From assembly GCA_963681505.1 (NCBI GenBank), contig OY811981.1, positions 7,305,416-7,369,415 of the forward strand: a stretch of 64,000 bases of DNA, in the 5' to 3' direction. Origin of the DNA: Eunapius fragilis (Eukaryota; Porifera; Demospongiae; Spongillida; Spongillidae). A program made the position numbers and the translations under genes. Of this stretch, positions 1-12,600 are shown in pieces (within the stretch, counting starts at the first letter, position 1; every line of letters starts with the position of its first letter). The notes beneath the pieces are model-generated. The model was given only the letters and a program-made list of their open reading frames with translations, ran no database searches and was not told the DNA's origin.

Positions 1-37
1 TCGTGCTTTGATTATTTACACACAATGATAATTGCAG

Positions 38-546
38 GAATTAGTACGTGGAGGGATTGAGCTAAGTGGACAGGTGGAATACAAAGTGTACATTTCATTG
101 ATTGGGAATTACCAACTGCGGGATAAATCATCAGAACTTTGTACCAAAGTTTCACATGGATGGCCCAACAACCACATTAGCATCAACACATTTTATCAAT
201 TAAGGACCATTAAGTTATGCACCCAAGGTTTTTTTAAAAAGGTGGTGAAGGGAATCAAAAAGGGGACAAAGAAATTGCTCAAGGGCATAACAAAGGGAGT
301 TAAAAAGGTGGTGAAAGGAGTCAAGAAATTGCTCAAGAATATTAAGTTTGTAAGTTAAATTATACATGTCATTTATTGAGAGTATAAGATGCTACTAATG
401 CACAATTTCAGCCATGTGGAATTAAATGGGGAAAAAAACGGATATGGAAAGCTGCATCAAAGACATGGAAGCTACCGAGTGGTGGACCATATGTCCTCTG
501 GAGTGCTAACTGCAATCGTTTAAAGCTGCAGTGTCCAGCATTTTAG
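38..546 (+). CDS. LLTP copy A, last two exons only (partial gene)
   Basis: This is the 3' end of a large lipid transfer protein gene whose upstream part lies outside the window. Exon 10 is 38-349 (acceptor attgcag, donor gtaagt) and exon 11 is 412-546 (acceptor tttcag, stop TAG at 544-546); both join in phase 0. The encoded end is almost identical to copies B and C. It is a short beta-sheet-like stretch with two cysteines, then a 40-residue tail with 16 lysines, no acidic residue and one 15-residue GTKKLLKGITKGVKK unit, then a 44-residue Trp/Lys/Cys-rich C-terminus. Function is inferred only from the full-length paralogues. Splice sites and the reading frame are intact, so this copy is probably functional. 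Confidence 0.75.
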
Positions 547-2084
547 TGATGCTTAATATTGACCACAGCTGTGTATGATGTAGAGCTGCAGTTTGTAGTA
601 AGTAGTTTAGAATGTGACAGTGTAAATGCATGTAGCTATAGTATTTCATTTTAAAGTGTGAAATGTTGTCAATATACATAAAAAGTGTAGTCTCCTTCCA
701 AAATTTTTTCTTCCCATTTTGATCTATGCATGGTCGCTTTTTTGATGCTCATGATAGGCAATGAGTTACTACTCTATGCAACTGATCTTGACCAAACAAG
801 CTTTAGATTAAAAATGAAATGTAGATTTCCCAACACATCTTACATCGATTCCCGGCTGTCAATTTTCAATGCATCATTTTATATGCTGATGCACAAGTAG
901 TATAGAGAGACGTTGTTCTGAATTTTGACCCTACTATCAGAAGTGAGAGCTTGCAGGACATCAAGATATGAATATATTCTGATTGCATTATGAGGAGACT
1001 GGATGATGGGATCAATGCTTCCTCATTCCTGTGTGGGATGTGGATGTTTGCTGATTGTGTATGTTGCTCTCTGTGCCCCAGACCACTTGCAGCTTCGACA
1101 TGAGGACCAATTTCATGGGTTGGCCACCACTCTATGGCAACTGGAGTCAAGGCTAAGGTTGGAGCATGGTGATCATTTCAACTATAGCTAAGGTACAAAA
1201 CGTTCAAGTCATAATTTTCCAGCTATCTTGGTATCTTCACTGTGCTCATCCCATAGCCTTTTAGCACCCTGACCATGACACCCTCACATTGCGATAACTT
1301 AGATTCCAATATCATAATAATTGAATAGTCCTTTCATGTTAGACTATAGCTAAGCAGTTCACTAGGTATCCCTCAGGTGGCTGAACCTCTGTGCCCACCC
1401 TTTAGCCTGGCAGCAATTGGACTGCACCCACAAGTGTTATGTTCTGCAGGGTGATTGTCATGGTCCTAGGAAGCATTTCGTGTAACACATTCTCATTGTT
1501 GGGTACCTGTACATGAGGAACAAAATGGTGCTATTACTTCCTTACTTAATCAATTAACATATAATTCTTTGGGTGTTTCATAGGAGCCATCACTCAACTC
1601 TTGAAGTAGTGCACTTCCTTCATCACAAAACAAATATATGCAGTCCAATAGAATTGTTGAAATAGCTGGTTCCAGTGTTGTGATTATTCGATTATGCAGA
1701 CATTGAATGTGAAGTGCGGTTCCAAACGAATGCTACTGCCACTATGTGATACAGTCGACTCCAATACAATAATAAAAAGCCACCTTTTTGAACATGCGCT
1801 ACACATTATGTAAACGCAAACCACCAACTATAGCTAAGACACAAAGAGGTCATGTCACAATAGAGAGGTGTAGGCATATTAGTAGGTAATGGGACGAATT
1901 GAGGCAGTATTACTGAGATGTAATTGCAATATATTTGTACTTGTTTAATAAAAGGAATCCCTTCAAGTGTTGTCCCATAACTTCTAAGTTTCATTCAAAG
2001 TACATAATGCACAAATAATAGTTAGATATGCAGAATAGTTAAACAGAGATATGGCGCTAGGGGAGGAGCCATGTAACTCCATCT
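547..2084. other. Duplicated 3' spacer of LLTP copy A, no gene seen
   Basis: Non-coding spacer that recurs closely after copy B (from 19934) and, up to about 1090, after copy C (from 41033). Short open frames here exist in several frames of both strands with no splice or codon signature, so I call none of them a gene. Confidence 0.55.
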
Positions 2085-2745
2085 ACCTCCACAGAGTAGT
2101 TATGAGGTAAGAGGAGGAGTAGGGGTGGTTGTAGGTAAAGGGAGGAGTAGGAGTAGTAGGTAAGGGAGGAGTAGGGGTAGTGGTAGATAAGGGGAGGAGT
2201 AGGGGTAGTAGCAGGTAAGGGGAGGAGTAGGGGTGGTAGCAGGTAAAGAAAAAAGTAGTAGTAGGTAAAGGTAGGAGTTAGGGTGGTTGTAGGTAAAGAG
2301 AGGAGTATGAGTATTAGGTAAGGGGAGGAGTAGTGGTAGATAAGGGGACGAGTAGGGGTAGTAGTAGGTAAAGGGAGAAGTAGGGGTAGTAGTAGGGAAG
2401 GGGAGGAGTAGGGGTAGTAGTAGGTAAGGGGAGGAGTACGGGATATTTTAGGTAAATGGAGGAGTAGGGGTAGTAGGTAATGGTAGGAGTATGGGTGTTG
2501 ATAGGTAATGGTAGTAGTATGTAAGGGGAGGAGTAGGGGTAGTAGTATGTAAGGGGAGGAGTAGGGGTAGAAGTATGTAAGAGGAGGAGTACGGGTAGTA
2601 GTAGGTAAGGGGTGGAGTACGGGTAGTAGTATGAAAGGGGCGGAGTACGGGTTGTAGTAGTTAAAGGGGAGGAGTACGAGTAGTAGTAGGTAAGGGGAGG
2701 AGTAGGGGTATTTGTAGATTACGGGTAGTTAAAGGTAAGACACAA
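2085..2745. repeat. Purine-rich GGGGAGGAGTAGGGG minisatellite, block 1
   Basis: Imperfect tandem units of roughly 22-30 bp built on aggggaggagtaggggtag followed by tagtaggtaa. The + strand is almost free of C, so the tract is a long purine-rich strand with repeated G4 and G2 runs. A unique break with a conserved motif (taagacacaaacaggttatg) follows it. Confidence 0.8.
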
Positions 2746-2954
2746 ACAGGTTATGTCACAAAGTAGAACAGGATACATAGTAGGTAAGGAGAAGAATCGA
2801 GGCAGTATTATTGAGATGTAATTGCAATATATAGTCTTGTCCATTATTTCTAAGTTTCATTCAAAGTACATAATGCACAAATAATAGTTAGATATCAAGA
2901 ATAGTTAAACAGAAACATGGCGCTAGGGGAGGGGCTATGTAACTCCACTGAGTA

Positions 2955-3250
2955 GTTATGAGGTAAAAGGAGGAGTACGAGTAGTAGTAGGTAAGGGGAG
3001 GAGTAGGGATGGTTGTAGGTAAAGTGACGAGTAGGAGTAGTAGGTAAGGGGAGGAGTAGGGGTAGTAGGTAAGGGGAGGAGTAGGGGTAGTAGGTAAGGG
3101 GAGGAGTAGGGGTAGTAGTAGGTTAAGGGAGGAGTAGGGGTAGGAGGTAAGCGGAGGAGTAGGGGTAGTAGCAGGTAAGGGGAGGGTTAGGGTAGTAGCA
3201 GGTTAGGGGAGGAGTAGGGTATTAGTAGGTAAGGGGAGGGGTAGTTTTTT
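2955..3250. repeat. Purine-rich minisatellite, block 2
   Basis: Same unit family as block 1, separated from it by about 200 bp of spacer that resembles the sequence before block 1, so the whole module was itself duplicated. It ends directly before a possible exon acceptor at 3290. Confidence 0.75.
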
Positions 3251-3290
3251 ACTACTGAATAAGGATGCTTTTTCTGTATGTCAATAATAG

Positions 3291-3490
3291 TTCCTATATT
3301 GGTTACAATTGCATTTCAAGCTGCTGATACCAATCAGACTCCCATCTTAATTTCACTTTCAATGGCCACAATGATTGATGATATCACAGCACTTCCATTA
3401 GCTACAACTGATCCTTCTATTCCACTCATCATAACTGTCCCAAATTTTGGTTGTGCGCTTCAGTATCCTGGTGTGTACTGCTGTGATCAT
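3291..3490 (+). pseudogene. Broken copy of a possible membrane-protein exon
   Basis: Paralogue of the exon at 25041-25251, with the same acceptor (ttctgtatgtcaataatag) and donor (gtaggt). It lacks 11 bp inside the transmembrane segment: after ataactgtcc the intact copy has caattgttcttgc before aattttggttg, this one only ca. The frame shifts and the hydrophobic stretch is lost. Whether the exon belonged to a real gene is uncertain; the comparison shows only that this copy cannot encode the membrane segment. Confidence 0.4.
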
Positions 3491-4184
3491 GTAGGTAAAA
3501 AATGGACTATTTTTGAAAATGTCACATGCTCTAAATTTTCTGTCCTGACCTGATACAAGCTTTAAAGCACATAACTTCAACCAACTAGAGAGTACACCTG
3601 AATCCAGCAGGTACAATTGTAGAGCAGTACAATTTTGTTAATCAGCTTGATGCCAAACTTTAAAGTAATGAGTTTACGATGGACAACTGTGGAGCATATT
3701 GCTGCATCAAGAGTGACGAAGATAATTCAGAAGGTTTGTACATGAAGTATGAATGAAACAATTTAAACTTTTTGTATTTGTAGTGGAGTAGTTGCAATTA
3801 TTTTGTTATTTCTTTAGCTGAGTATGTAATCTCCTGAGACTTTAGAACAGCTTCATATATATGTGCCACATCGTGACAGTCACAAATGGGATTGGCAGCT
3901 TATATATGTCCAGGAGGAAGTTTGCTCAATTGATTCATGTAGACATGTATTTAATTTCTTTCTCAAAAGTTTTAATATAATCTTCTGCCCATATTTTTTT
4001 ACTGCACAGTAAGAAAACATTCCTTCATGGTGATATTTTTCTTGCATCTTCACACAGCTCCTTGGTCTGCTGGCAATTAGTTTCCCCTTTCTCCTGTTTC
4101 CTTCAAAACCACTGTACCTTTAACTAAGCAATCATCTCTCACAAGCCACTATTTCTACCAGTAGTAATGATAGAAATAACACTA

Positions 4185-4435
4185 ATAATATAATGTGATA
4201 CTCCACCACTTTTTTATAGTCCACCAGACTACTCTCCCTCCCCCCCCCCCCCCCCCCCCCCTTAATAATGAATGGTATACTCCATCAGACTACCCACCAC
4301 ATACTCCACCTGACAACCCTCTCCATTAATGGTATACTCTACCAGGCTCCCCTTAATGGTATGCTCTACACCTCCTTTAATGGTGTACACCACCAGACTA
4401 CCCCTCCTTTAATAATATAGTCACCCCAGTCAATA
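4185..4435. repeat. Pyrimidine-rich minisatellite with a 22-nt poly-C tract
   Basis: Degenerate units containing aatggtatactc and caccagactaccc, with an uninterrupted C run at 4240-4261. Its paralogue is at 25960-26170 with a shorter C run. Confidence 0.65.
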
Positions 4436-6562
4436 TGAGCGATCTTCATCCCAATAATAACATTTCAGGTGATTCTTATATGGAATCACTCAATTTATAA
4501 GATGGGCTTACATGTATGTTTTCATTTACCACAGTTTATTTACGATGCACATATAGAGAAGCATGCATCAGGCAGCACATGATATGAGGAGCTCTTAATT
4601 TCAAGAATTGATGGTATGTGACAAGAAGTAAGGATATCAAACAATAGGTGATTGATGTAGTAAGGAGATGGAGTAGAAAATTGTGTAAATTGGAAGTGGG
4701 AGAGAGTTGATTACTCTATGCATTTATACTATGCATGGATACGCTCATAATCTATATGGCTGTACACAGTGGAAATGAATGGCTGTCCTCACTATGATAA
4801 TAGTCATTCAGTCCATGAATCACCTCTACCTGCTACAATCCACCTGAGTGATTACATCATGGATTTTTTTTATCTCAGTGGAGTCTAATTCCTATGGTTC
4901 CCTTACTATACACAGGTCAGATCAAGTCTGCATATGAACCTCACCTTTCTAAGACCATCAATATAAGGTATTCAAAGTGCAGCATCCATGACAATGCATG
5001 CAGCCAATAGTTGTCCACAGACCAAGAAGGAAACCATACTTTTCTTAGTGATGCCCACTCAATGATGGTAGACTAAATAATATCCTGTTTTCCAACATTT
5101 ATCTTCCACTCTAAATGTTGCTGATTTATACACTAGATTTGTCACAGACATGTAAATAACCTGGTCATTTTTACTCCACATTTTGTTTCATTCTGTCCTC
5201 TTATCTCCATATTTGCACATACTTACTCAACAATTTTCATGCAAAGACATGATAGAGCATATGTACAATGTACGAAATGTGAGACAATCAGCTCTCAATG
5301 AATATTTGTGGAGCATTACATGTTATAAATATAGTGTGTATCAATATTAATTACTTATTTGCAAATATACGTGTTGTACATGTATAAATTCATCAGAGTA
5401 TAGTAAATCTAATACCCATTTACATGTGATCCTCCTCCCCCTGAGTGTGGTGCGTACTCTGAGTGTGGTGCAGTAACTGAGAAACCTAAAGAAGAACATT
5501 GAGTGCAAGAGAGGCTTGGGGCTACCTGAAGGCCACATGCCTGTCTTCCCCCAGTTCAAGCATGGCCAGTTTAAAAACTTAAGGTTAGCTAAGAGGCCCG
5601 TTTGATTTTTTTTTTAATCCCTATAATCTACCCATGCAGGGTTGCCCGCCTCGTGGGTTCCGCCGGCCTATAAATCAATGCCTATAAGCTGTAGTATAAC
5701 ACAATTGAGCCGGCAAAATTATCTTCACGTACAGTGTTTATGCGTGTAGCTTCCTGGCATGCAATAATGAGGGACTGAAATCATTGGATAATGGCACCAA
5801 GGGTATAAACATGCAGTATTATTGGCCCCTTCTCTTCATGAATGTTGGAATGTTTCAAATATACGACTGTTTAGTTGGCCAACTCACGGTCATTCAGCAA
5901 ATGCGCCTGTATTACGGTCTTAAATTACTGCTTGTTGCATACATTTTATCTCAACTCGCAGTTGCCAGTTAGATACGAAACAAACAGGCGCACTGGATTT
6001 AAATTAGTTTTACACATACATCTGGGGACCAGGCTGGTTGTTCAGCACTTGGTCAACTTTGCTTCGCTCCTTTCATTCATTTTATATCAATTACACAATT
6101 AACTACTGACCGGAGATTGCATGCAGCGCCGTAATATGTGCACGGAAACCTAAAAAGGAAGACAACCCCAAAACAGGTGGTTTTTGCAAATACTTGGATC
6201 ACCTGAATGGTCTTAAAACTAGTTCAGTACAAATCCTAGGGCGAGACGAGAAAACAGAAGGGGAGATTTCGAGATGGCATAGATTAGAGGGGAAAGGGGA
6301 GGGATTAGTCAGTTGTACAACATTTTATCACGCACAAAAAAAAATCCTACATGGTCTATTCCCTTCGATTGCACGCGCACTGATAATCAATAGCTGTGGT
6401 AACTTTATTGACAATTCTGCCAGTCCTTCTTCCCCGTACATTTATATGCGTATATCCAGCCTGTTACTGCCATACGAAAAATAAAATCCTCGTCTCCTAA
6501 AGCATAAAATAATATAGGGTGCTTAGATCATATCTCGTGATGAATGGGCGTGAATATGCATG
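4436..6562. other. Duplicated spacer upstream of LLTP copy B, no gene seen
   Basis: Paralogous to about 26171-28347 with scattered substitutions and small indels. The last 500 bp before the TATA box is also partly kept upstream of copy D (42410-42620 and 49243-49360), so it may hold promoter sequence. I see no supported coding exon. Confidence 0.5.
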
Positions 6563-6570
6563 TATAAAAG
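6563..6570 (+). promoter_or_regulatory. TATA box of LLTP copy B
   Basis: TATAAAAG sits 33 bp before the start codon in a block (gcatgtataaaagggctg) conserved in front of copies C and D. The spacing predicts a very short 5' leader. Confidence 0.6.
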
Positions 6571-6603
6571 GGCTGAAATACTGAAATCCGTCTTAAAATT
6601 TGA

Positions 6604-6690
6604 ATGGAGCTGCGTAGTTTGGTTGTCGGATTACTGCTAATCCACTCGGTGGTGGCAAAACAGCGATACATCCCTACAGCTGTATGCTCG
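6604..6690 (+). CDS. LLTP copy B exon 1: signal peptide
   Basis: Twenty-nine codons beginning MELRSLVVGLLLIHSVVA, a classical signal peptide, then KQRYIPTAVCS and a gtacgt donor. It ends in phase 0, and the next accepted exon (14582, starting NKEKCYYKY) begins in phase 0. The same exon is found in front of copies C and D at the same distance from a TATA box. Linking it to the exons 7.9 kb downstream is inference from phase, order and paralogue layout. Confidence 0.72.
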
Positions 6691-9600
6691 GTACGTGTAG
6701 AAGTGTGAATTAAGCTGTTATGCATAATGATTGTATGCACGATGTACAAATGTAGTAGTCTACACAGCTGCACGCATAGAACCAGTAAAACTATATTCAT
6801 GATGTATGTAAAGTGTAAATCGCGCAAGGAAACTCAAGTTTTTCCCCACCCAAATCCTCGCCTGCTGCATGGTGCTATCGTGGTCAAAATAACGTTTCGG
6901 TAAGACGCATGCAGGTCCTCCGATGCCATACAGTGAGGCCATTTTCTTATATGCAGTGATATAATACACGGACTTCACCTAATGCCGTCCTAATAATAAA
7001 GGGCATTGCCACAGAAAACCGTGGCGCACTCTATCCTAATTACCATCGCTTGTTCGTAAGCTATTAGCGAATTCGAAGCCCAAGTAGCGCGGAGTAACAG
7101 TTATAATTTTAAATTTAGATGTATTATTGTAATGATATTATAATATACTTAATAATTAACGATATTGTACCACAAGTGATAAAAACATTCTCTATGCGAG
7201 AAGGTTGGTGGTATATAGGAATCAAAAGCGGTGGTGGTGTAAAAAGCAAGGGAACAAGGCTTGTGATTGAAAAGGAAAAATGAAATATACCTATATTAGC
7301 AGCATGTCATGTTTAACTGTGCGCGCTAATATAGGTCTATTTCATTTTTCCTTTTCAATCACAAGCCTTGTTCCCTTGCTTTTTACACCACCACCGCTTT
7401 TGATTCCTATATACCACCAACCTTCTCGCATAGAGAATGTTTTTATCACTTGTTTCCTACATTTTTTTGGTGGATTTACATGTAGTATTGTATTTAGTTC
7501 TTGAAACTTAGCAACAATGTCAAATGACAGTTTATTTTAGAATCTCGTGGCCATGCAATTTTTTGAGGTGTGGGTGCATGCACCATTAAAACACACAGTA
7601 TTACAATAAATACCACTTATATAGCTAATAAAATCCAGGAGCGTGTCATGCATCTTGTATATCCTGGATCAGGATATATACTGCTGTATATTTTGGACCA
7701 GGATATACTGCTGTATCTAGGATACACAGCAGGTAGAGCAGGTGGAGCTAATCCTGCAGCTGGAATGGAACGACTCCTGGACCTGGATGTGGAGCAGGTA
7801 GGGCGACTCCTGGACCTGGAACAGATGATTTAAACAACCGTTAGTTAAAGTTAAAACATAATATTCAAATCCTCCACTGGCAAGTGAAGCCATATAATAC
7901 ATCAGACAAAGATTACATGTACCCACTGATCTCACGCTATTATCAGATAAACCATGCCATGCACAATACGTTGTCACAGCAACTTTGACACTATTATCAG
8001 ATATAAACTATGCACCGCAATACACATTATTACGAAATTGTCAGCGCGTGCACACATTTCAAACAGCACTAAAAGTGGAGTGAGACGCAATATCTACCGC
8101 TGTAATTGTTGCATAAAATATTCCTTCCATTTTAGCGATACACTATACATGCTATAATTTATGTCCAGATCCAACATTCATGGTGTAACGCACCTTCGGG
8201 TGGTCGCTTTGTTGGTCCTTTGAGTAGCGTTCTTGACACCTTGTCGTGTCTTGTATTGCACTCGTTTGGCATATCTGTAGGTGTACGAGTGGCAAGTTGT
8301 TGCCGGGTTTTTTTTTTTCTGTAAGGGCGGTGGTGGGAGAGACACATTCTAATTGGAGCCTCTTGCTTCAGATATATCTATATCTGCTGTAGACTGTATA
8401 CCGTAGTATCTGATTGCGTATGTAGTTCCACCGACAGAATTCGAAAGTTATGCTATATATAGCATAGAAATCAATTCGGTCAACACAATTATATGCGATA
8501 GTGTTGGGTACTTACAGTGTATGGTAGTTTTGGCTTTCATCTCAAGCTGCGTAACGAATGATAGAGTTGAGAGCAACGCACAGGTGTCATGCAGAAAATG
8601 ATACCTTGAGTATTCGTCAGGAGGCTTCCTATAACGTTATCGCATATCACTGCTCCATTCCGTTTCTCAACCATTTGGCAATATGGTTGGACATTTATGC
8701 ATGAAGCCATAGGGACCCTGAAATCATCAAAAAAGCCTCAGAGACAGATGCTCTTAGATTCAGTGGGTATACCTCTTCCACAGCGTGCAGGAATATTAAG
8801 AATTTGAATCACGCCCACGACACGTGGCTATTATTAAATTATTGCATTTAAAAATAGCTAGCTGATGTCATTGGGTATTTTTAACCGAATACCAAATGAG
8901 GTACTATTTGCTTTAGTTAATTGCCCGAACAGTTAGGCGTCTAACAGACCCCCGAAGATAACCTGCGGACGCATCCTGAAGCGATTGGTACACTTGGCGT
9001 GCTTTACAAACGTTCCTGTCGTGAGTTATACTCTCCGGAAGGAAGAAGAAGAAGAAGAAGCCGACGGAGGAGAAATTTTAGGTGGGACTGGGTACGGACG
9101 ATGGGGACGAGTATTTTTTTTCTCTAAAAGTACACCGTCTTATGACACAGATACAGCGCAGAACTGTGCTCCTTTTTGATATCGCTCGATTGCCACTAAG
9201 AGCGAAGTGACCCGATTCTTAAATGTCCCGCTAGACGTGACTGACGTTTTTATAATGACATTCATGATACTGCAGGATTCCTATATGGAACCTACTCGCG
9301 TAGGTTCCGATATCATTCGTTGCAAAAATGAACACGCCTTCTGATGATATAATTTATGCGGCTCAGGTACCGTTATTTATTATTAGTTAGTTGTTACTAT
9401 CTATGAGCGTTGCCACACGCTACCACTGAAGCGCATCACAGCAATCATTTTCATCGTCATCTAATCCATATTTCGTTGGAAGAATATTTTTAATCGATAG
9501 ATGTTACAAGCAAATTTGACACGAAGATAATAAATGCACAGTTCAAGACCACACCCACACACCAACATACTGCAGCAAAAAACCACCATTAGCCCTCGCT

Positions 9601-12600
9601 CACTGTTGTTGTTTTATTTTATTTTTTTCCAAGATAACAATACAGTACATAATATGCAAATACATATACATCTACGATAAGTGAGTAAAAAAGCAAAATT
9701 AGTAGAAGTTAGACATGCTCAATGTCGACTCTTGCCCTGGAACATGCCAGTGCGATTGTATCTCACAATGAGAAGTCTGTATTTAGTGCCATAAATCTGC
9801 CCCCCCCCCCCCCGAATACGCATTATAGTTGAACTAAGTAGGGAGAAGCATCTGAGCCAGTGAATGGACTGACAGTAGGGCTGATCATATTTCTTGTAAA
9901 GGAGTGTACTAGTCTCTTATAGACGATGGTATCAGTGGGGCTGTCACGCAAAAATTGATCCGGGTAAAAAGTGATCCGGCCGGATCACTTTTAGTTGCAA
10001 TAATTGATCCGGCCGGATCACTTTTGGCTGCAAAAAGTGATCCGCCTCTGCAAAAAGTGATCCGGGTACAAATTCTCGTCGATTCAAGTTTTTTTGATAA
10101 TTATATACTAATCTTAGCAATATGCTGATCGAGCGGGCTCCATTTCACCAGATGTTGCTCACTTCTGTATAGGGACAAATCCATTGCGTATTGATCCTGA
10201 CGGATAACGGCACGCATGCATGCATGAAAAAACATCCCTTTTCTGCCAATACATGAACACAAGACAGCTAGGTCCATGTACATTTAGTGCATGCGTGGAC
10301 CGCTAGTCCGCTACTGCCAAAACTGATCATAAGGTACGCCCGGATAACTTTTTGCAGCCAAAACTGATCCGGGTAATATATACGTATGAATGTACGTATA
10401 AGGTACGCCCGGATCACCTTTTGCAGCCAAAACTGATCCGGGTAATATACATGTATACGTATGAGTGTATATGTATAAGGTACGCCCGGATCACCTTTCA
10501 GTTGCAGCCAAAACTGATCCGGGTACCGTAATATATAGTCACGTATGAATGTACGTATAAGGTACGCCTGGATCACCTTTTGCAGCCAAAACTGATCCGT
10601 GTAGTATGCAAAATATGCAAAAGCTACGCATGCAGTATGCCTACTACCTTATGTCACCATTAAATCTGGATAACTATTGCCAGTGGGTCCTAGATGCAAG
10701 AAAATTCTTTACTGATAAGTCTGTCAATAAGAACACTTTACAGCGTTTTAGAGAACAGCTTTTAAATCAAACCTTCACTGCTTCGTGTTTGGAAATTGTG
10801 AAAGATGAAGAAATGGAAAATATAAGCTACTTATACCGGTATGAAGTGATTGGCAAGAGGAGAGATGTCATACGCTAGTAATCAAATTTGTTGTTGGCAA
10901 ACATTCTCATCATAGTGATCCATCCTTTATGAAGGTCTCTCAAGCTCCAACAGTAACAGAAAGGGTCAAGGGTGATGGAAATTGTTTTTTTTTTCTTTTT
11001 CGGTCAATTGCCCTGGCTGTAACCGCTGCAGGATCCCAACAGGACCACCAAGATTTCCGCCTCCTTATTACATCCTACATGATACATAAATGTATCTTCT
11101 TCAAAGCTGGCCTGCTTTTTGGCTCGAAACGAGTCAGTAGAGCAATACATGAAACGTACAAATATGCAATCGCTCAGCACATGGGCCATGCACAGAATTT
11201 GAAATAATTGCAGCAGCATCTTTACTCAGAACAACAATATACATGTATGTTTTTGCACTATCAGGAGCAACCTATACAAATGGCTAAAGCATTCACCTAT
11301 TAAGGTTACTAATGACAGACATCAGAGCGAGTCCATTTGTATTATACCAATATTATATAGCAACCACTTTAAAACTGTTAAGAAGCTATGATATTCATGC
11401 ATAATTGTTGTGGTTTCAATAAATGTATCACCCATATAGGTCCATTATTGACTGAGATATTATTTGACAGCAAATTCTAAAATAAGTATTTATTATTATA
11501 TGCACACACTTCTGAAAGGCATACATGCATAATTATAAGGTGTAATCTGTGCCTTTTGCGGTTATAAAGATCAATAACCACAAAAGATGTGTATAATAAT
11601 TAATATAAGGCTGGAGGAAAAATAAAAATCATACATAAGTGTGTATATGAACCAAAATATTATGCTTTGGTAGCATTAGTTAGTATGATTAAATTTAATA
11701 ATCCACTATATATGGGATGATCCGGGCATATATAATACATAGTACTCATACGTATTTATTTCCAGGATGAGTTTTGACTGCAAAAGGTGATCCGTGCGTA
11801 CCTTATGCATGCATATTTCATTATACATGTACATGTATAATTAGGATAGTGCAGTTAAAGGTGCGCACCTTACATGCATAGATTCATACGTATATTACCC
11901 CGGATCAGTTTTGGCTGCAAAAAGTTATCCGGGCGTACCTTATGATCATGCAGTTTTGGCAGTAGCGGACTAGCGGTCCACGCATGCACTAAATGTACAT
12001 GGACCTAGCTGTCTTGTGTTCATGTATTGGCAGAAAAGGGATGTTTTTTCATGCATGCATGCGCGCCGTTATCCGTCAGGATCGATACGCAATGGATTTG
12101 TCCCTATACAGAAGTGAACAACAACTGGTGAAATGGAGCCAGCTCGATCAGCATATTGCTAAGATTGTTTATTATTATCAAAACAAACTTGAATCGACGA
12201 GAATTTGTACCCGGATCACTTTTTGCAGAGGCGGATCACTTTTTGCAGCCAAAAGTGATCCGGCCGGATCAATTATTGCAACTAAAAGTGATCCGGCCGG
12301 ATCACTTTTTACCCGGATCAATTATTGCGTGACAGGGCCCATACCACCTGAGGCAGAAAAAAAAAGTGCAGAAAACGAGCCGTGTTCGATTTCTCGAACT
12401 CGTTCATCATATGCTCGGCATGTTTCCAATTGATTTTTACGATAGCACTGAGGAAGCTAAGTCTCTGATAGATGCTTGCATTAGCCTTTGATTTAATTGC
12501 TACGTATATATTTATAATTATATAATTTCCTTATTGATAATAATAATGATATCATAAATATCTGAACGTTGCAAAAGTATTGTTATAACCTACAGCATTA

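Noticed and set aside
866-1191. Overlapping + and - strand frames conserved in three copies (also near 20250 and 41350)
   Set aside because: Conservation reflects recent duplication; both strands are equally open, with no splice sites or recognisable protein.
7280-9179. Several short frames inside the 2,140-bp element, identical in both copies
   Set aside because: Identity covers the entire element, coding or not; the frames cross the palindrome and resemble no protein.
10101-10576. - strand frame with repeated IRTFIR...YPDQFWLQ motifs
   Set aside because: Produced by tandem repeats in the arm of the inverted-repeat element; the + strand frame near 11993-12433 covers the same inverted sequence.
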